Source: Notolepis coatsorum (lineage: Eukaryota > Chordata > Actinopteri > Aulopiformes > Paralepididae). Taken from it: DNA of 64,000 nucleotides. A program made the translations under genes and the position numbers. Positions 1 to 11,400 of the stretch are shown here, one piece after another (positions within the stretch are counted from its first letter, which is position 1; every line of letters starts with the position of its first letter). The DNA lies in NCBI GenBank assembly GCA_963971535.1, contig OZ020588.1, positions 127,316,462 to 127,380,461 of the forward strand, given 5' to 3'. The notes below the pieces were generated by a model. The model made no database searches and had not been told where the DNA came from. It was given only the letters and a program-made list of their open reading frames with translations.

Positions 1-632
1 GTGAATACCACAACCACTACACCAGAGGAAGCTCAACAAATCATGTTAAACCCAGATTCGGCTCAAACAAGGGACTAAACACGTTTCGCAATTATGCCAC
101 AACAATGTGTAACGCCCTACCCAAAGCTGTAAATGTGAATCCCTGCCCACATTCAAAACCGCACTTAAAGAGCACCTACGGGAGGCTGCAATTCGAAACT
201 GGCCAACGTAAATGCCCAAAACCCCCACCACCTCCTAATAGACAGTCTCCTCTCCTCCCCACCGCATGTATATATTCCTCCCCGCCGTATGTATATTTCT
301 CTCCCACCCCCTCCTAATGTACAGTCCCCTCCCCATCATATGTATATACTCTGTCAGGATCTAGGGGTAACAGTACTGTATATTTGAATACCGTTTATGT
401 CACAAATGTATCAGTACTAAATACCTATATGTCCCTATGCCATAGATGTCATGTATGTTGTGTATGTCATAAATGTCTATATGAATTGAAAATGGGGGAC
501 CCTGATGGAAACAAGACAAACGTCTTTCTCAGGTCTGCATCCCCTTAACAATTGTATGTATTGAGCCGTACTGTATTGTACCCATTCTGCAATCGGTTAA
601 ATAAAGTTTTCATTAATTCATTCATTCACCCG
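1..632 (+). mobile_element. L2-like LINE, 3' end (truncated by window start)
   Basis: The start of the window reads as the C-terminal end of a non-LTR reverse transcriptase followed by its 3' UTR. It closely matches the LINE at 41.45-41.65 kb (shared stretches such as CGCAATTATGCCACAACAAT and GGAGGCTGCAATTCGAAACT). The reading frame carries stops and shifts, so no protein is made. The element ends in a short ATTCATTCATTCA-type tail after AATAAAGTTTT near 601-628, the simple-repeat ending typical of L2/CR1-clade LINEs. The clade assignment is inference from the tail and the relatives in the window. Confidence 0.75.
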
Positions 633-832
633 CAATACTGAGTATATATATATACAAAAATTAAAAATAAAAGTATAATAAAAAAAAATTATACTTGTAG
701 TATTGTAATTAAAAACGAAGGTTCTAACGTCCGTTTAATCAGATTAATCACTTTATTCAAACTGAGGATTTAGTTTAAGGATAAAAAAAATATATATAAT
801 AATCAAATTTTATTTTTGTATTTTTTTATTAA

Positions 833-1716
833 CACTTTGATTACCACTGGTGAACATGGTAAAACGTGGTTAAATGCCACCACCCACTTCAATGATAGCG
901 TTGTGAACACATAATCTCTGTCTTAAATTATGTGTCTAATCTGCCCGTCGTTTATCAATGACTTGTTTGCAGTCAACATTGTCGAAGCGGATTGTTTTTT
1001 GAAAAGCCCTTGTTTTTCAGGAAAATATATAGATTCCGTGATAAACGGCATTTACTGGAATATTCTGGCATACACAAAAACATTGTAATTTTTCGGCCTA
1101 TTTATTAATCGTTTTCAAAGAAACGCTAGATTATCGATAGTATATGTGTACTTATGCACGCTATAGAAGCGGGCTGAAATATCGATTCTCTCATTTCCTG
1201 ATCAGCGTGCACACACAGACACACACACACACACATATGGGACACGTTGATATATCTGTGAAAAAAGCTCTGATTACCCCAAGACTGGTAAAATAGATTC
1301 CTTACCTCAGATCAGATGTTATCCAAAAAGATTATTCCAATTCCTGATCGCCATTCCAAATATCGATCGCGTTTATTGATTCAGCGTTGGGTACTGTAAA
1401 TATATATTCCACACGTTTTCCGGGCCGGCGATCAACTTGGGTCTCTTCAGTTGGCTTGACGGAAAAGTAAAATGAGGAAACTGGCCCCCCCCCCCTTCAT
1501 CAGTCTAAACTAATGGGGTGCAGTTACACAGGGAGAGACGATAGGGGGCGGTATCTTCCCAATTGAGCTCAGAGAGACTCTGCAACACTAGCGTGAGGCT
1601 CGATTGATTCAAATCGCCAATAAAAAAAAATACGACAAACAAACGCTATATGTCGTTGGCGGCACTCAACTGGTGGCATGAACTAACGACTTATAGCGTC
1701 GTTGGCATCCAAAGTG
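833..1716. mobile_element. piggyBac-like non-autonomous element (TTAA duplication)
   Basis: The segment is flanked by TTAA on both sides (829-832 and 1717-1720). Its ends are imperfect inverted repeats, CACTTTGATTACCA on the left and CACTTTGGATGCCA on the right read inwards. The R1 copy at 22.1 kb contains the uninterrupted sequence TTTTTATTAAAAACGAAGG, which shows the empty site with a single TTAA. TTAA duplication is the hallmark of piggyBac elements (Kolobok also uses TTAA). No transposase reading frame is present; the interior holds only a short CA run near 1205-1235. Confidence 0.7.
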
Positions 1717-2088
1717 TTAAAAACTAAGGTTCGAACGTCCGTTCGAAAAACCCTGACGAAGTTTGAATCCCAAAAACAGGCTTCAGGGACGCGTCTATAC
1801 TTTCCACAACAAATATGTGTTTCCGGGTTCCCGTTTTGCGCTCTGATTGGCCACTGACCTACGCTAGTACGCCCCCCTCGCTATGAGCGTAGCAGGACGC
1901 TGAAATGCAAATGCATTTCACAGTAATGCCTCCAGGAACAGCTGTTTCCGCGTGGCTTTATGTGCGCTAAAGTTCTGGTAAGTTTAAAGTGCTTAGAAAT
2001 GCTGGTAAATGCCGGTTCATTCATGCTTTGAGGCACGCTTCCTGACAGGATTTTATAATATTGTATTTTATAATAACAATTCATGACA

Positions 2089-2160
2089 GCTTGTATAGCT
2101 CAACTGGTTAGTCCCCCGCCTGTGGACCATATGGTCCCCGGTTCAAATCTCTTAGATACT
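2089..2160 (+). other. tRNA-like segment, left inner arm
   Basis: A box-A-like sequence TAGCTCAACTGGTTAG (2096-2111) is followed about 30 bases later by a box-B-like sequence GGTTCAAATCT (2140-2150). The preceding seven bases GCTTGTA would be the acceptor strand. The T-stem and the 3' acceptor strand do not pair properly, so this is not a functional tRNA gene. It resembles a tRNA-derived SINE head or a decayed tRNA. The same segment appears inverted at 2460-2530. Confidence 0.5.
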
Positions 2161-2200
2161 TCTTTTTTTTCTGTAACGTTAATTAATTTATCGACTCTGG

Positions 2201-2418
2201 TTGATAAGATATTCCTTTATTGATCCCCTTGGGGTAATTCAGGCATCATAGCAGCATGGGGGGGGGGACACAGGTAGTGAAAACAACACAAGCAGTGTAA
2301 ACAAATAAGTCAATAGAATTGACTATCTAACCAACTGAAATATACAGTATTCACAGTATCACAGTATTCACATAAGGTGCAGTATGCATAAGGTGGTGTT
2401 ATTGTCCTTTTTGGGACA
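2201..2418 (-). mobile_element. LINE/SINE 3'-tail fragment between the inner arms
   Basis: The stretch begins with AAGATATTCCTTTATTGATC followed by CCCTTGGGGTAATTC. The opposite strand reads as the '...GGGATCAATAAAG' type of retroposon tail common in fish. A similar tail lies at 58691-58735. It sits exactly between the two inner inverted arms of the foldback element and separates them. A run of G follows near 2258-2267. The parent LINE was not identified. Confidence 0.45.
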
Positions 2419-2459
2419 CCAGAGTGGATAGATTATTTAACGTTACGAGAAAAAAAAAA

Positions 2460-2530
2460 GTAAGCAAGAGATTCGTACCGGGGACCATATGGTCCACAGG
2501 CATAGCACTTACCAGTTGAGCTATACAAGC
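2460..2530 (-). other. tRNA-like segment, right inner arm (inverted copy)
   Basis: This is the reverse-complement counterpart of the segment at 2089-2160. Read on the minus strand it gives GCTTGTATAGCTCAACTGG, then GGACCATATGGTCCCCGG and a box-B-like GGTACGAATCT. The D-loop and anticodon region differ from the left copy, so the two arms have diverged there while the boxes stayed similar. It lacks a proper T-stem and is unlikely to give a charged tRNA. Confidence 0.5.
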
Positions 2531-3340
2531 TGTCATGAATTGTTACTGACTAATCCATCATTTACACTTTTCAAGTGCCAATTGCGGTCGGCGTCCATTA
2601 TTTGGCATTAATAAATCAGATATCATGCGTGTGTGCTTTTGTGTATGCGCTCTCGCGCTGACTCGTTAAGCCTTTCCCTACGCATATTCATTTCTGGAGC
2701 ATTTCTTTATCCACTCTGGCGTGATGGTGTATTGTACTCGCAAATCGCTTCCTGTTGAATGAATCGGTTGAGTGCAGCGCCGACTCTCTACTTACGAGGG
2801 GGGCATACTAGCGTAGGTCAGTGGCCAATCAGAGCGCAAAACGGGAACCCGGAAACACATATTTGTTGTGGAAAGTATAGACGCTTCAGGGACAGCCTTA
2901 CCATACATATGATTTATATTATTAAAATGGAACGCAAACATGGGCCGGTGTGATGTCACAGTATGATGTCATAATAGATCATTCTAGAACATTTGTGATG
3001 TCACAGTATGATGTCATAATAGAACATTCTAGAACATTTGTGATGGCACAGTAGTTGTCATAATAGAACATTCTAGAACATTTGTGTATCTATTCAACAA
3101 TTCTCAAGAAGATTCAAGAAGATCTCATTGTGCATCTTGGAACAGGACTGAACTAAACAACACATAGACTGAAACCGGCATTTCTCAAACAAGATGCTTT
3201 GCCGACTGTTTAGCTGTGGAAAGGTGAGTGTCCACAACGGCTAGCTAGCTGTTCTACTTGAATACTGAATGTTAATATTGAATACTTAGACTCTTGTGAC
3301 TGCAACTTGTTCTTGTTTGCGGTCTCAAGTTCCTTCGGTT

Positions 3341-3631
3341 TTTCTGTCTTATCCATAGATAGCTATGTGCTTATACTGTTGCAAATGTCTGATTCATTCA
3401 AGTTCAAGCTTTCATTGGTTCTGTCTTTAGACAGAATTTCGGTCTATAGGGAATGAATGGCAGAACTAGAGTGTAGAAGCTGAATTTTTTTGTTTTACCA
3501 TCACCTTTTGTAAACTGCGACAGTGATCTAAATTCCCCTAGCTCACAAAAGAAAAATAAATGGAATTGGACATTTCTATCTCAATTTATGACCATTTCTT
3601 CTAAAGTCATGCTCCACATAGACACGAATGG
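3341..3631. other. Unassigned sequence left of the DIRS shell
   Basis: No reading frame or recognisable repeat was seen, apart from GAATGAATGGCAGAAC near 3450, which also occurs beside the satellite at 32.2 kb. This is the left flank of the nest. Confidence 0.4.
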
Positions 3632-3697
3632 GTTATATATCATACTGGTCATCGGGGCTCGCTCCTGCCATTATGAGATAACTCTTATCTCCTAGCA

Positions 3698-5167
3698 CAG
3701 GGGTGGGCAATTATTTTTCCCAGGGGGCCGAATGAGCAACTGAAAATATGTTGGAGGGCCGGGCCAAAATTCCAAACTCAATTATGCATAATATACATTT
3801 TATTTCTATATAAAAAGCAGTAAATGGCATTGTTTTGACCCCTGGTAAGAGTGTATGTTATTATTTGGCAATTAAAAGGTGAGGTTAGCTTTCAAAAATA
3901 TCATTTATTCAAATAGAATTTATTTCCAAAATGATAAACAAAATGTGAAACATTAATAACAAAGGGCATTTTGAGTTTCATATACTATTGAAACAAGGAT
4001 TTTCTTAGCTTTCTAAAGACATCACATCATCTTATAGCAAAAATAAACAAGACATGTCACTGAACTGTGTAAAGAAAAGTGTCCCAGTTTTGTAGCCTTT
4101 TTTACTTTACATGCCTATATTAAACATTTAATGTTTTCAGAACTGTGCAAAAAAAGAAAAAAAATATCAAGTGTCCCATTTCACTTGTTATATTTCCACA
4201 TTTTAGTGTTCTTCAGTTCTTTTTTTTTTCATTCAGTGTGAGAAATCCAGTCTCTGTTGAGCTTTAACAAGTCCATCAAAGTCAGGTTGCATGTCTGAGG
4301 TGGAGATGCGAAGCACAGCTGCCAGATGTTCATCAGTGAGAGAGGATCTGTACCTGGACTTGGTAAACGTCATGACTGAGAATGTCTGTTCACATATGTA
4401 GGTGGATCCAAAGAGAACCAACATCTTCTGAGCATGTCTCCTCATGTTTGGAAAGTTCTCCTCCTTGAGAGCAGAGTAGAACTCTAGCAGTGATGCTGAC
4501 TTAAAGTGCTCTTTCAGTAGTGAATCAGACTGCAGGTCAATGAGTTCAAGCTGAACAACTATCAACACTGCAGGTAAAGGGAGAGGAAACCAGCTGCATT
4601 TCATCCTCAACCTTTTTGAAATCTTGAAAACGCCTTGAAAATTCATCATGCAGTGCTCCCAACATGGATGAGTACCTGTGCCGGTGATCAGCTGATGGTT
4701 TGACTTCTTTCAGGGTTTTCATGTGTTTGAGATTGTTGCTGCCTAGTTGCCTTGAAATTAATTGCAACTTTGTCATGAAGGCTTTCACATGGCTATGCAT
4801 TTCATGAGCAAAAATGCCCTTGCCCTGCAGTTGTGTGTTCAGTAGGGATGGGTACCGTTCACATTTGAACCGATACGGTACCGGTTTTTCTGTACTTTAG
4901 TCTCTAAACATTTAATCTACCTACCTCAGTTGTGAAAAAAAAAATCCAAACTTCAAATAACCACACTTTCGACCGTTTTCGGCTTGCCCCGACTGCTTTG
5001 TTGTTGAATCAAGTCAAATCCTAGGTAAGCGTATATTGTGCGTGTGAACGTTGACATGAAAAGAAAAAAGAAAAATAATATAATTTTTTTTTTTTTTTTT
5101 TTTATTATCATCATGTAATCTTTCGCGGGCCGTATCCGGCCCACGGGCCGTACAATGCCCAGGTCTG
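3698..5167 (-). mobile_element. hAT (Charlie-like) element inside the DIRS left ITR
   Basis: Short inverted ends, CAGGGGTGGGC on the left and CAGACCTGGGC read inwards from the right, are flanked by a perfect 8-bp duplication TCCTAGCA (3690-3697 and 5168-5175). The uninterrupted target sequence survives in the right DIRS ITR near 39425-39445. An 8-bp duplication and CAGnnnTG-like ends mark hAT elements. It contains a transposase C-terminal remnant at 4233-4840 on the minus strand. From about 4842 on it also holds the start of another MITE (GGGATGGGTACCG) and a T-run near 5085-5102. Confidence 0.85.
4233..4840 (-). pseudogene. hAT transposase, C-terminal remnant
   Basis: Two overlapping minus-strand frames (4546-4840 and 4233-4649) make up the C-terminal part of a hAT-family transposase. 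The second carries the hAT dimerisation signature, with FGSTYICEQTFSVM followed by KSRYRSSLTDEHLAAVLRIS. The first begins upstream of its first Met, with the frame open to about 4840. The frame changes near 4560-4640, and the N-terminal DNA-binding domain and catalytic core are missing, so the copy is inactive. The closest kind by eye is the Charlie/GTF2IRD2-like group of domesticated and mobile hAT proteins. Confidence 0.75.
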
Positions 5168-5175
5168 TCCTAGCA

Positions 5176-5850
5176 CCTACTGTGCTCATGAACAAACAAT
5201 TTGCACCCATGCACCTGACCAGGCCACGCCCCAACGTCCTCCTATAAGACGCCGGACATGATCACACTCTACCTTCCTCTTTTTTTGTTTCCAACATGGA
5301 CGCTGCAGTGCACTCCATGAACTAGTTGTTATGAAATGCAGAGAGAAATTACACAATGTTGGGTTTTCGCCGGAGATTCACCAGCCCCTGGAATCTTCTC
5401 AGCACATCCTAACAGCGCATCGGGCCTGTCCTGGGGTTTCCTCGTCTCGTGACAGCGGATCGAGGGACGTCAGGCTAGGTCGTGCACAGGTAGGGCCTGC
5501 GCTGCCAGGCATTAATGCTAGCATTTGTGATACTGCTCATTGTCCCGTGAGACAGCAGAGTTGTGTATTGGCGCGAGGGGCAGGATATTTGAGAAAACAT
5601 GGTCGTCATGACTCTGTTTTGGGTGTTTTCCCAGCTATCCTAGTGCGCGCGGCTAATGCTAATGCTACAATGCTGGGTCTCCGTTCTTGTTCCCCGCAGA
5701 GGGCTGTCTTTACTAAAAGGTCTTCCCTCCTCTTAAGCATTCATGCTGACGGTCAATCGGTGTCTAATGTTGGGAGTTTTGACGGGGGCTTGTTTACCTT
5801 TTTCATGGGTGGGTGGGCTGAGGCCTAGGGCTGGTGTGCTTTTTGTGAAT
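5176..5850 (+). mobile_element. DIRS 5' leader region
   Basis: This stretch follows the left ITR. It matches the short DIRS derivative at 40297-40905 read in reverse (for example GAGAAATTACACAATGTTGG and the CTATCCTAG segment). A reading frame of 165 codons at 5331-5828 is present but has no recognisable domain, and the related copy does not conserve it cleanly. I treat it as leader or a decayed gag-like region rather than a gene. Confidence 0.55.
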
Positions 5851-5852
5851 CT

Positions 5853-5965
5853 ATGAATTGTGTGCGGGACTGGTGTTTTTCTCTGGTCTGCATTCCCTTA
5901 ACGTTTGTGTGTATATTCTGCAGTGTGTTAGTGGAGTTTTCGTTCATTTATTCATTTACCCCTTC
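5853..5965 (+). mobile_element. Possible L2-like LINE tail within the DIRS leader
   Basis: The stretch TCTGGTCTGCATTCCCTTAA to GTTTTCGTTCATTTATTCAT resembles the 3' tail of the LINE at 525-628, which has TCAGGTCTGCATCCCCTTAA and a TTCATTAATTCATTCATTCA ending. Similarity is partial. It could be a degraded tail or an old capture in the DIRS leader. Confidence 0.35.
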
Positions 5966-6552
5966 ATGGGTGCACACCACAGTGGAGTTTGCTGCATTCC
6001 TACTAGTGAGGCAGTGCTTCACTAGTAGTAGTCTTTTATCTGCAGCCACCACTGGTGCTCCGTGCTTGTGAAGCAGGTGGCAGCTGATGTCGAAACATCG
6101 CGCAAGGTTATTAGCTTTGACCTAGCCGCAAGCTATAACCGCAGGGAGGGCTAGGATGCTGTCAACGCTTGTTTACAGACATCTTGGTTGGATCAGTCTC
6201 CCCTTGAGGAGGAGAGACGTTTTTTCCCTCCTCAGGGCTCCCCTCTCCGCAGAGGGACTTTGGTCTTTCCGCAGGAGCACGGGCGGTATTTGACCTAGGC
6301 CCCACACCACAGCCAGAGGTGAGGGCGCGGCCTCGCCAGCGGCTGTGGCGAGGCCTTCAACCAGCGGCCATGTTTCCCCCGCCTTAGGTACCCTGGACAC
6401 AACGAAAACAGGTGATCGCAAGGCCGACAGCCTTGGCGGCAGAGGGATCGGCTACATTAGATGAGCACGCCCTAAAAAACGTTGCTGTCTAGCTGTGTAG
6501 CTCGCTCTCCGGTCACTCCCCCCCCCAACACCAGTGGGATAAGGGCTCTGAT

Positions 6553-7155
6553 TTGTTTCCTTTGGCTGCGGGCCGCGTGCCTTCAATGAAGCGCAAGCGG
6601 CCCCACGTTTCGCTTCTCATGGGGACAGGGGCTGACACCCAGTTGCTGGCTAGGCCTGGGTCTGTCCGTGAGAATGTTGTGCTGTTAAGCGGCTCCCACG
6701 CCGCACGTTCTGCGTCTGTGTTTGGTGAGCCTGGTGTTGTGTCTGTCAACAACAAAGGTTGTCAGCGGGGGAGCTCGAGGCCCTTGGGGTTGCAGCGCGA
6801 GTTCCCCCAGCCCCGCCCTCGCCAGGCCGGGTATCACGTTAGTGCCTCCCACGGCCGGAAGACCGGCGGTGGTCAGGCAGGCGCGCGTGATTTGGGTGGT
6901 AGTAATATCACTGCAGGGCTACGGTGTGTAGGAACCCACCCTATCTGGCAGTGTGGGGACCTCACGCCTTGCATGTCCAGCTGTAGAACAGTTCCTCAGC
7001 AATCCATGCCGGGGAGGTGTTCAGTGGGGGAGCTTTTGTCACCCAGTGTGATGTCAGCTTCCCCCGTATCAAACCGGCACTTTCTGTCGGGGTCCCCCCT
7101 TGGGTGCGATTGCCTCATTGGTAGTGGCAGGGTCCGATATCCCGACTCCACGTGA
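6553..7155 (+). pseudogene. DIRS pre-RT coding region (gag-like), decayed
   Basis: A 200-codon open frame is rich in Gly, Ser, Arg and Pro. It lies directly upstream of the RT remnant, where DIRS elements carry a gag-like region and the RT N-terminal extension. No catalytic motif is visible. Its end overlaps the RT frame that starts at 7100. Assignment rests on position, not on a recognised domain. Confidence 0.45.
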
Positions 7156-7561
7156 CACCCTGCTCGCGCGGTTGGCGGGTCCAGGGTTGGCAACGCACAG
7201 CGGGTGGGACCGGGCCGCCTATCTACGATACCTGGTGGACCAGCACCAAGTGGCGGCGGGTGCGCTTTGGGATTATCATCACATATGGCTACAACAGTGC
7301 CATATGTCGAGGTGGATGGAGAGAAAGCTGAGGCGGGGGCTTGTGTTGCAGTTTGCGCTACCCCACCCTCCGTTTTCAGGTTTGGTACAGACCCTATTGT
7401 CAGGGTCAACAGCAGTGACAGCTCTGGCCGACGAGATCCAATCTCTGTTGGCGAAGCAAGCCATCGTCGTGGTCCCAAAGGAGGACGCGATGCGTGGCAT
7501 TTCCTCCCGGAATTCCCTGGTGCCTGAGAAATCGGGGGGGGGGTGTCAGACCCATACTGGA
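7100..7561 (+). pseudogene. DIRS reverse transcriptase, N-terminal part
   Basis: The frame reads into the start of a DIRS-type RT: LADEIQSLLAKQAIVVVPKE followed by a degenerate FYSRYFLVPKKSGG-like stretch (SSRNSLVPEKSGGG). A run of ten G at 7535-7544 shifts the frame just after the SGGG motif. The protein is cut at 7561 by insertion of the gypsy element and resumes at 13704. RT in DIRS elements copies the element RNA; integration is by a tyrosine recombinase. Inactive. Confidence 0.8.
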
Positions 7562-7566
7562 CCTAT

Positions 7567-8474
7567 TGTTAGGGTTTGAACCGACCTCAATCGCACGGCA
7601 CAGACAGGAAGTTCAGAGTTAGCCAAATACTAGGGCGTATTTATTTACAGAGTCACAAAAGGGGTAAAGTAACAATTATGAAACAACAAGGGAGACTGCC
7701 ATCGGCAGAGTTCTCTGTGGCTCTGCAGATCCTCCTGGTGATAGCAGTGGGGAATCGGTATTTGACGTTGTAGCGGTTCTGCAGATACTCCCAGCTTTAA
7801 CTCGAGGTGGAAAACGGAGAGAGAGAGAGATATCAATAACAGTCCAATGAAACACAGAGGCAGTGTGGTTCCCTCCTCCCTTAGCTGTGTCCAGAACCAA
7901 TGAACAGTAACAATCTTCAGTGTTCTCCACAACACACAAGTTAGCTGAGTTTAGTGCAAACAGAAATGATATCTTCAGTGTCTCTTCAAAACACACACTT
8001 CAACTGAGTCCAGTGCAAGCAAAAATGATAATCTTCGGTGTTCGTCACACACACAGACAGAATAATCCAGAGGGGTTTGGTTCCAACTCACCCAAGCGCA
8101 AACGCGTAAAGCGGGTAAACGAGGCGCAGCTCCAAACGGGGAACAAGGTTCTCATCAGCGGATCTCCACAGAAAGTCCTGGAGGGAAAGAAGACAAGGCA
8201 CAGCAATGGGGAAAAAGCAGGCAAAAGCAGTTGTATTCCAAAACGACCTGACATCGATTGAAGGGAAGTCCCAGTATAAAAAGCCTCTGGGGCGCTAATC
8301 AAAAACTATGACAGGTGCGCGCTGGAATTGATACTTGCTCCAAAAGTGTGTGGCGGGGAATGCACCAATCAACACAGCACCTTAAAGGAGCGGAGCGTGT
8401 GGCGGGGAATGCATCAATCAACACAGTACCTTAAAGGAGCGGAGCGTGTGGCGGGGAATGAACCAATCCTCACA
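7567..8474 (-). repeat. Gypsy 3' LTR (908 bp)
   Basis: On the minus strand this is the downstream LTR. It is 135 bp longer than the other LTR because it keeps a set of internal short repeats near 7883-8030 (three variants of a CAGTGCAAACAGAAATGATA-type unit). It also holds tandem copies of a GGAGCGTGTGGCGGGGAATG unit near 8340-8460. Confidence 0.9.
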
Positions 8475-11400
8475 GTACCCCCCCCTCCACGGGAGCCACC
8501 CGGCGACCAGCCCGACCCGGCTCGTTCGGGTGAGCACGATGGAAGTCGGTGATCAGGCCGGGGTCCATGATGAGCTGGCGGGAGACCCAGCTCCGTTCCT
8601 CCGGGCCGTACCCCTCCACCAGGTACTGGAACCCCCGACCCCGCCGTCGAACGCCCATCAACCGGCGGACCTGCCACTGGGGGTGTCCGTCCACCATCTC
8701 GGGAGGAGGCGGGTCCGGAGCAGGAGGCATCAGGGGACTGAGAGAGACAGGCTTAACCCGGGATACATGGAAAACGGGGTGAATGCGCATGGACGCAGGA
8801 AGCTTAAGACTCACCGCCGCCAGACTGAGCACCTTCAGAACCTCAAAAGGACCGACGAACCGGGGGTTGAGCTTCTTGGCCGAGGACCGAAGCGGAAGGT
8901 CCTTTGCAGACAGCCACACCCTCTGCCCAGGGTGGTACGTCGGCGCAGGGACCCGGCGCCGGTCGGCCCCACGACTGCCGCGCTCCGATGACCGGAGCAG
9001 CGCAGTCCTGGCGATCTCCCAGACCCAACGGCACCGGTCGAGATGCTCCTGTACGGAGGGAACTGCCACTTCCGACTCCTGTGCAGGGAAAAGAGGGGGT
9101 TGGTAGCCCAGGGATACCTCAAAAGGTGAGAGGCCGGTGGCGGAACTGACCATGGAGTTGATGGAGTACTCGACCCAGGGAAGGAAACGGCTCCAAGAAG
9201 CGGGTTTCTCGGCAGCCACACACCGAAGAGCAGACTCCACGCTCTGGTTCATCCTCTCCATTTGTCCGTTAGTCTGGGGATGATAACCAGAGGAAAGACT
9301 GACGGTTGCCCCCAATCCCTTGCAAAAAGCCCGCCATACCTGGGAAGTGAACTGGGGCCCCCGGTCCGAGACGACGTCCTGGGGAAACCCATGGAGGCGA
9401 AACACGTGGCGTGTCAGGAGGTCCGCCGTCTCGGCCGCCGAGGGAAGCTTGGGAAGGGCCACGAGGTGAACCCCCTTGCTGAACCGATCCACCATGGTCA
9501 GTAGGCACGTGTTCCCCTGGGAAGAAGGAAGACCTGTGACGAAGTCCAACGCCACATGGGACCAAGGGCGGCTCGGAATGGGAAGCGGCTGCAATAGCCC
9601 GGAGGGTGCCTGGTGGGAGGCCTTGCTGCGGGCGCAGACCGCGCAGGCCAGTACAAACTCCTTGACGTCGTTCCTCATGGTGGGCCACCAGAATCGACGA
9701 GCCAGGAAGGAGAACGTGCGATGAACGCCTGGGTGGCAGGCGAACCGGCTGGTATGGCCCCACTGGAGGACCCGGGACCGGACTGAGTCGGGGACAAAGA
9801 GACGATGAACCGGTACATTGCCTGGAGCGCGATGGAAGCGTAGGGCACGCCTTACCACCCCCTCGATGCCCAAGGTGACTACTCCTACCACCCTGGCCTC
9901 TGGGAGGATGGGAGTCGGGTCCTCAGTGGTTGGAGCCCCCTTGGAGTGTAACCGGGACAGGGAGTCGGCCTTCGTGTTGCGGGAACCAGGGCGAAACGTC
10001 AGCGAGAAGTCGAACCGACTGAGGAAGCTGGCCCATCTTGCCTGCCGGCCATTGAGGCGATTGGAAGCGCGGATGTACGTCAGGTTCTTGTGGTCCGTCC
10101 AAATGGTAAATGGCTCCTCGGCCCCCTCTAGCCAATGACGCCACTCCTCCAAGGCAGCCACAACCGCCAGCAGCTCCCGATTGCCGATGTCGTAGTTCTT
10201 CTCAGCAGGGAGGAAACGACGCGAGTAGAAGGCGCACGGATGTACCTTCTGGTCCGTTGCTGACCGCTGGGATAAGATAGCTCCTAGTCCGGTATCCGAG
10301 GCGTCCACCTCTACGATGAACTGTCTCTTGGGGTCTGGATGGAGCAAGACCGGGGCGGAAGTGAACCTCTTCTTGAGGGAGCGGAACGCAGCACACGCCG
10401 CTGGGGACCAGTCGAACGGCAGGGCGGGAGAGGTCAGCCTGGTAAGTGGTTCCGCCACCTGACTGTAGTTCCGGATGAATCTTCGGTAGAAGTTGGCGAA
10501 CCCGAGGAAGCTCTGTAACTCCTTCCGAGAGGTGGGTTCCGGCCACTCCTCCACGGCCCGGATCTTGCGAGGGTCAGCTCGAGTCAAGCCTCTCTCCACG
10601 ATGAAGCCCAGGTAATCGACGGAGTCGGAGTGGAATCGGCACTTCTCTGCCTTGACGAAGAGCCGATTGTGGAGGAGGCGCTCCAGCACACGGCGGACAT
10701 GCTGGATGTGTTCCTCGAGGGTCTTGGAGAAAATGAGGATGTCGTCTAGGTATACCACCACAAACTCCTCCAGCATGTCACGAAGGACGTCGTTCATGAG
10801 CGCCTGGAATACCACCGGAGTGTTGGTGAGGCCGAACGGCATTACCAGGTACTCGTAGTGGCCCCTGGGAGTCTTGAAGGCGGTCTTCCACTCATCGCCC
10901 TCTCGGATACGGACCAGATGGTAGGCACTCCGGAGGTCCAGCTTGGTAAAGATGGTAGCCTGGGTGAGAGGCTCGAAGGTGGAGTTCATGAGAGGAAGAG
11001 GGTACTTGTTCTTAATGGTGATCTCGTTGAGCTGGCGATAGTCGATGCAGGGTCGAAGGTCTCCGTCCTTCTTCCCAACAAAGAAGAAACCGGCCGCCAC
11101 AGGGGAGGAGGAAGGCCGAATGAGTCCTGCTTCCAAGGACTCAGAGATATATTGATCCATCGCTGCCTTCTCAGGGACGGTCAGACTGTAGAGGCGGCTG
11201 CCGGGAAGGGGAGCCCCTGAGCGGAGGTCGATGGCACAGTCGTCAGGCCGGTGAGGCGGAAGGGCCTGAGCCCTGGACTTACTGAAAACCTCCTCGAGGT
11301 CGTGGTACTCGGGGGGTATGGTCGAGAGGTCCGGAGGCGGCTCACAAACGGATCTCCGGGGCGAGGGACAGGACGCCGCCTGAAGACACTGGGCATGACA

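Larger units (their letters stand above)
1791..2884. mobile_element. Mutator-like foldback element with 90-bp TIRs
   Basis: Near-perfect inverted repeats of about 90 bp lie at 1791-1880 and 2795-2884, starting GCGTCTATACTTTCCACAAC at each end. They are flanked by a perfect 9-bp duplication TTCAGGGAC (1782-1790 and 2885-2893). Paralogous R1 copies keep the uninterrupted GGCTTCAGGGACAGCC. Long TIRs with a 9-bp duplication fit Mutator-like elements; this superfamily call is inference. There is no transposase. A second, inner inverted repeat (2071-2200 against 2419-2548) holds two tRNA-like segments. Confidence 0.75.
690..3340 (+). repeat. R1 dispersed repeat, left copy, split by two transposons
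   Basis: This is a repeat family defined only within this window. It begins with a unit starting AAAACGAAGGTTCGAACGTC, continues with CAGATTAATCACTTTATTCA, then a CCCTGACGAAGTTTGAATCC segment, a 45-bp minisatellite with TGATGTCA and TTCTAGAA, and ends with TGTCCACAACGGCTAGCTAG. Other copies lie at 21852-22334, 31464-32215 and 39755-40215. Here it is interrupted by the elements at 833-1716 and 1791-2884. The copies at 22.1 and 39.9 kb preserve the uninterrupted sites. I see no coding capacity and do not recognise the family. Confidence 0.7.

Noticed and set aside
2089-2530. Functional tRNA genes
   Set aside because: Boxes A and B are visible but the acceptor and T-stems do not pair; both copies sit in a transposon.
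5331-5828. 165-codon reading frame as a DIRS gag gene
   Set aside because: The matching copy at 40.4-40.95 kb does not keep it cleanly and no motif is visible; treated as leader.
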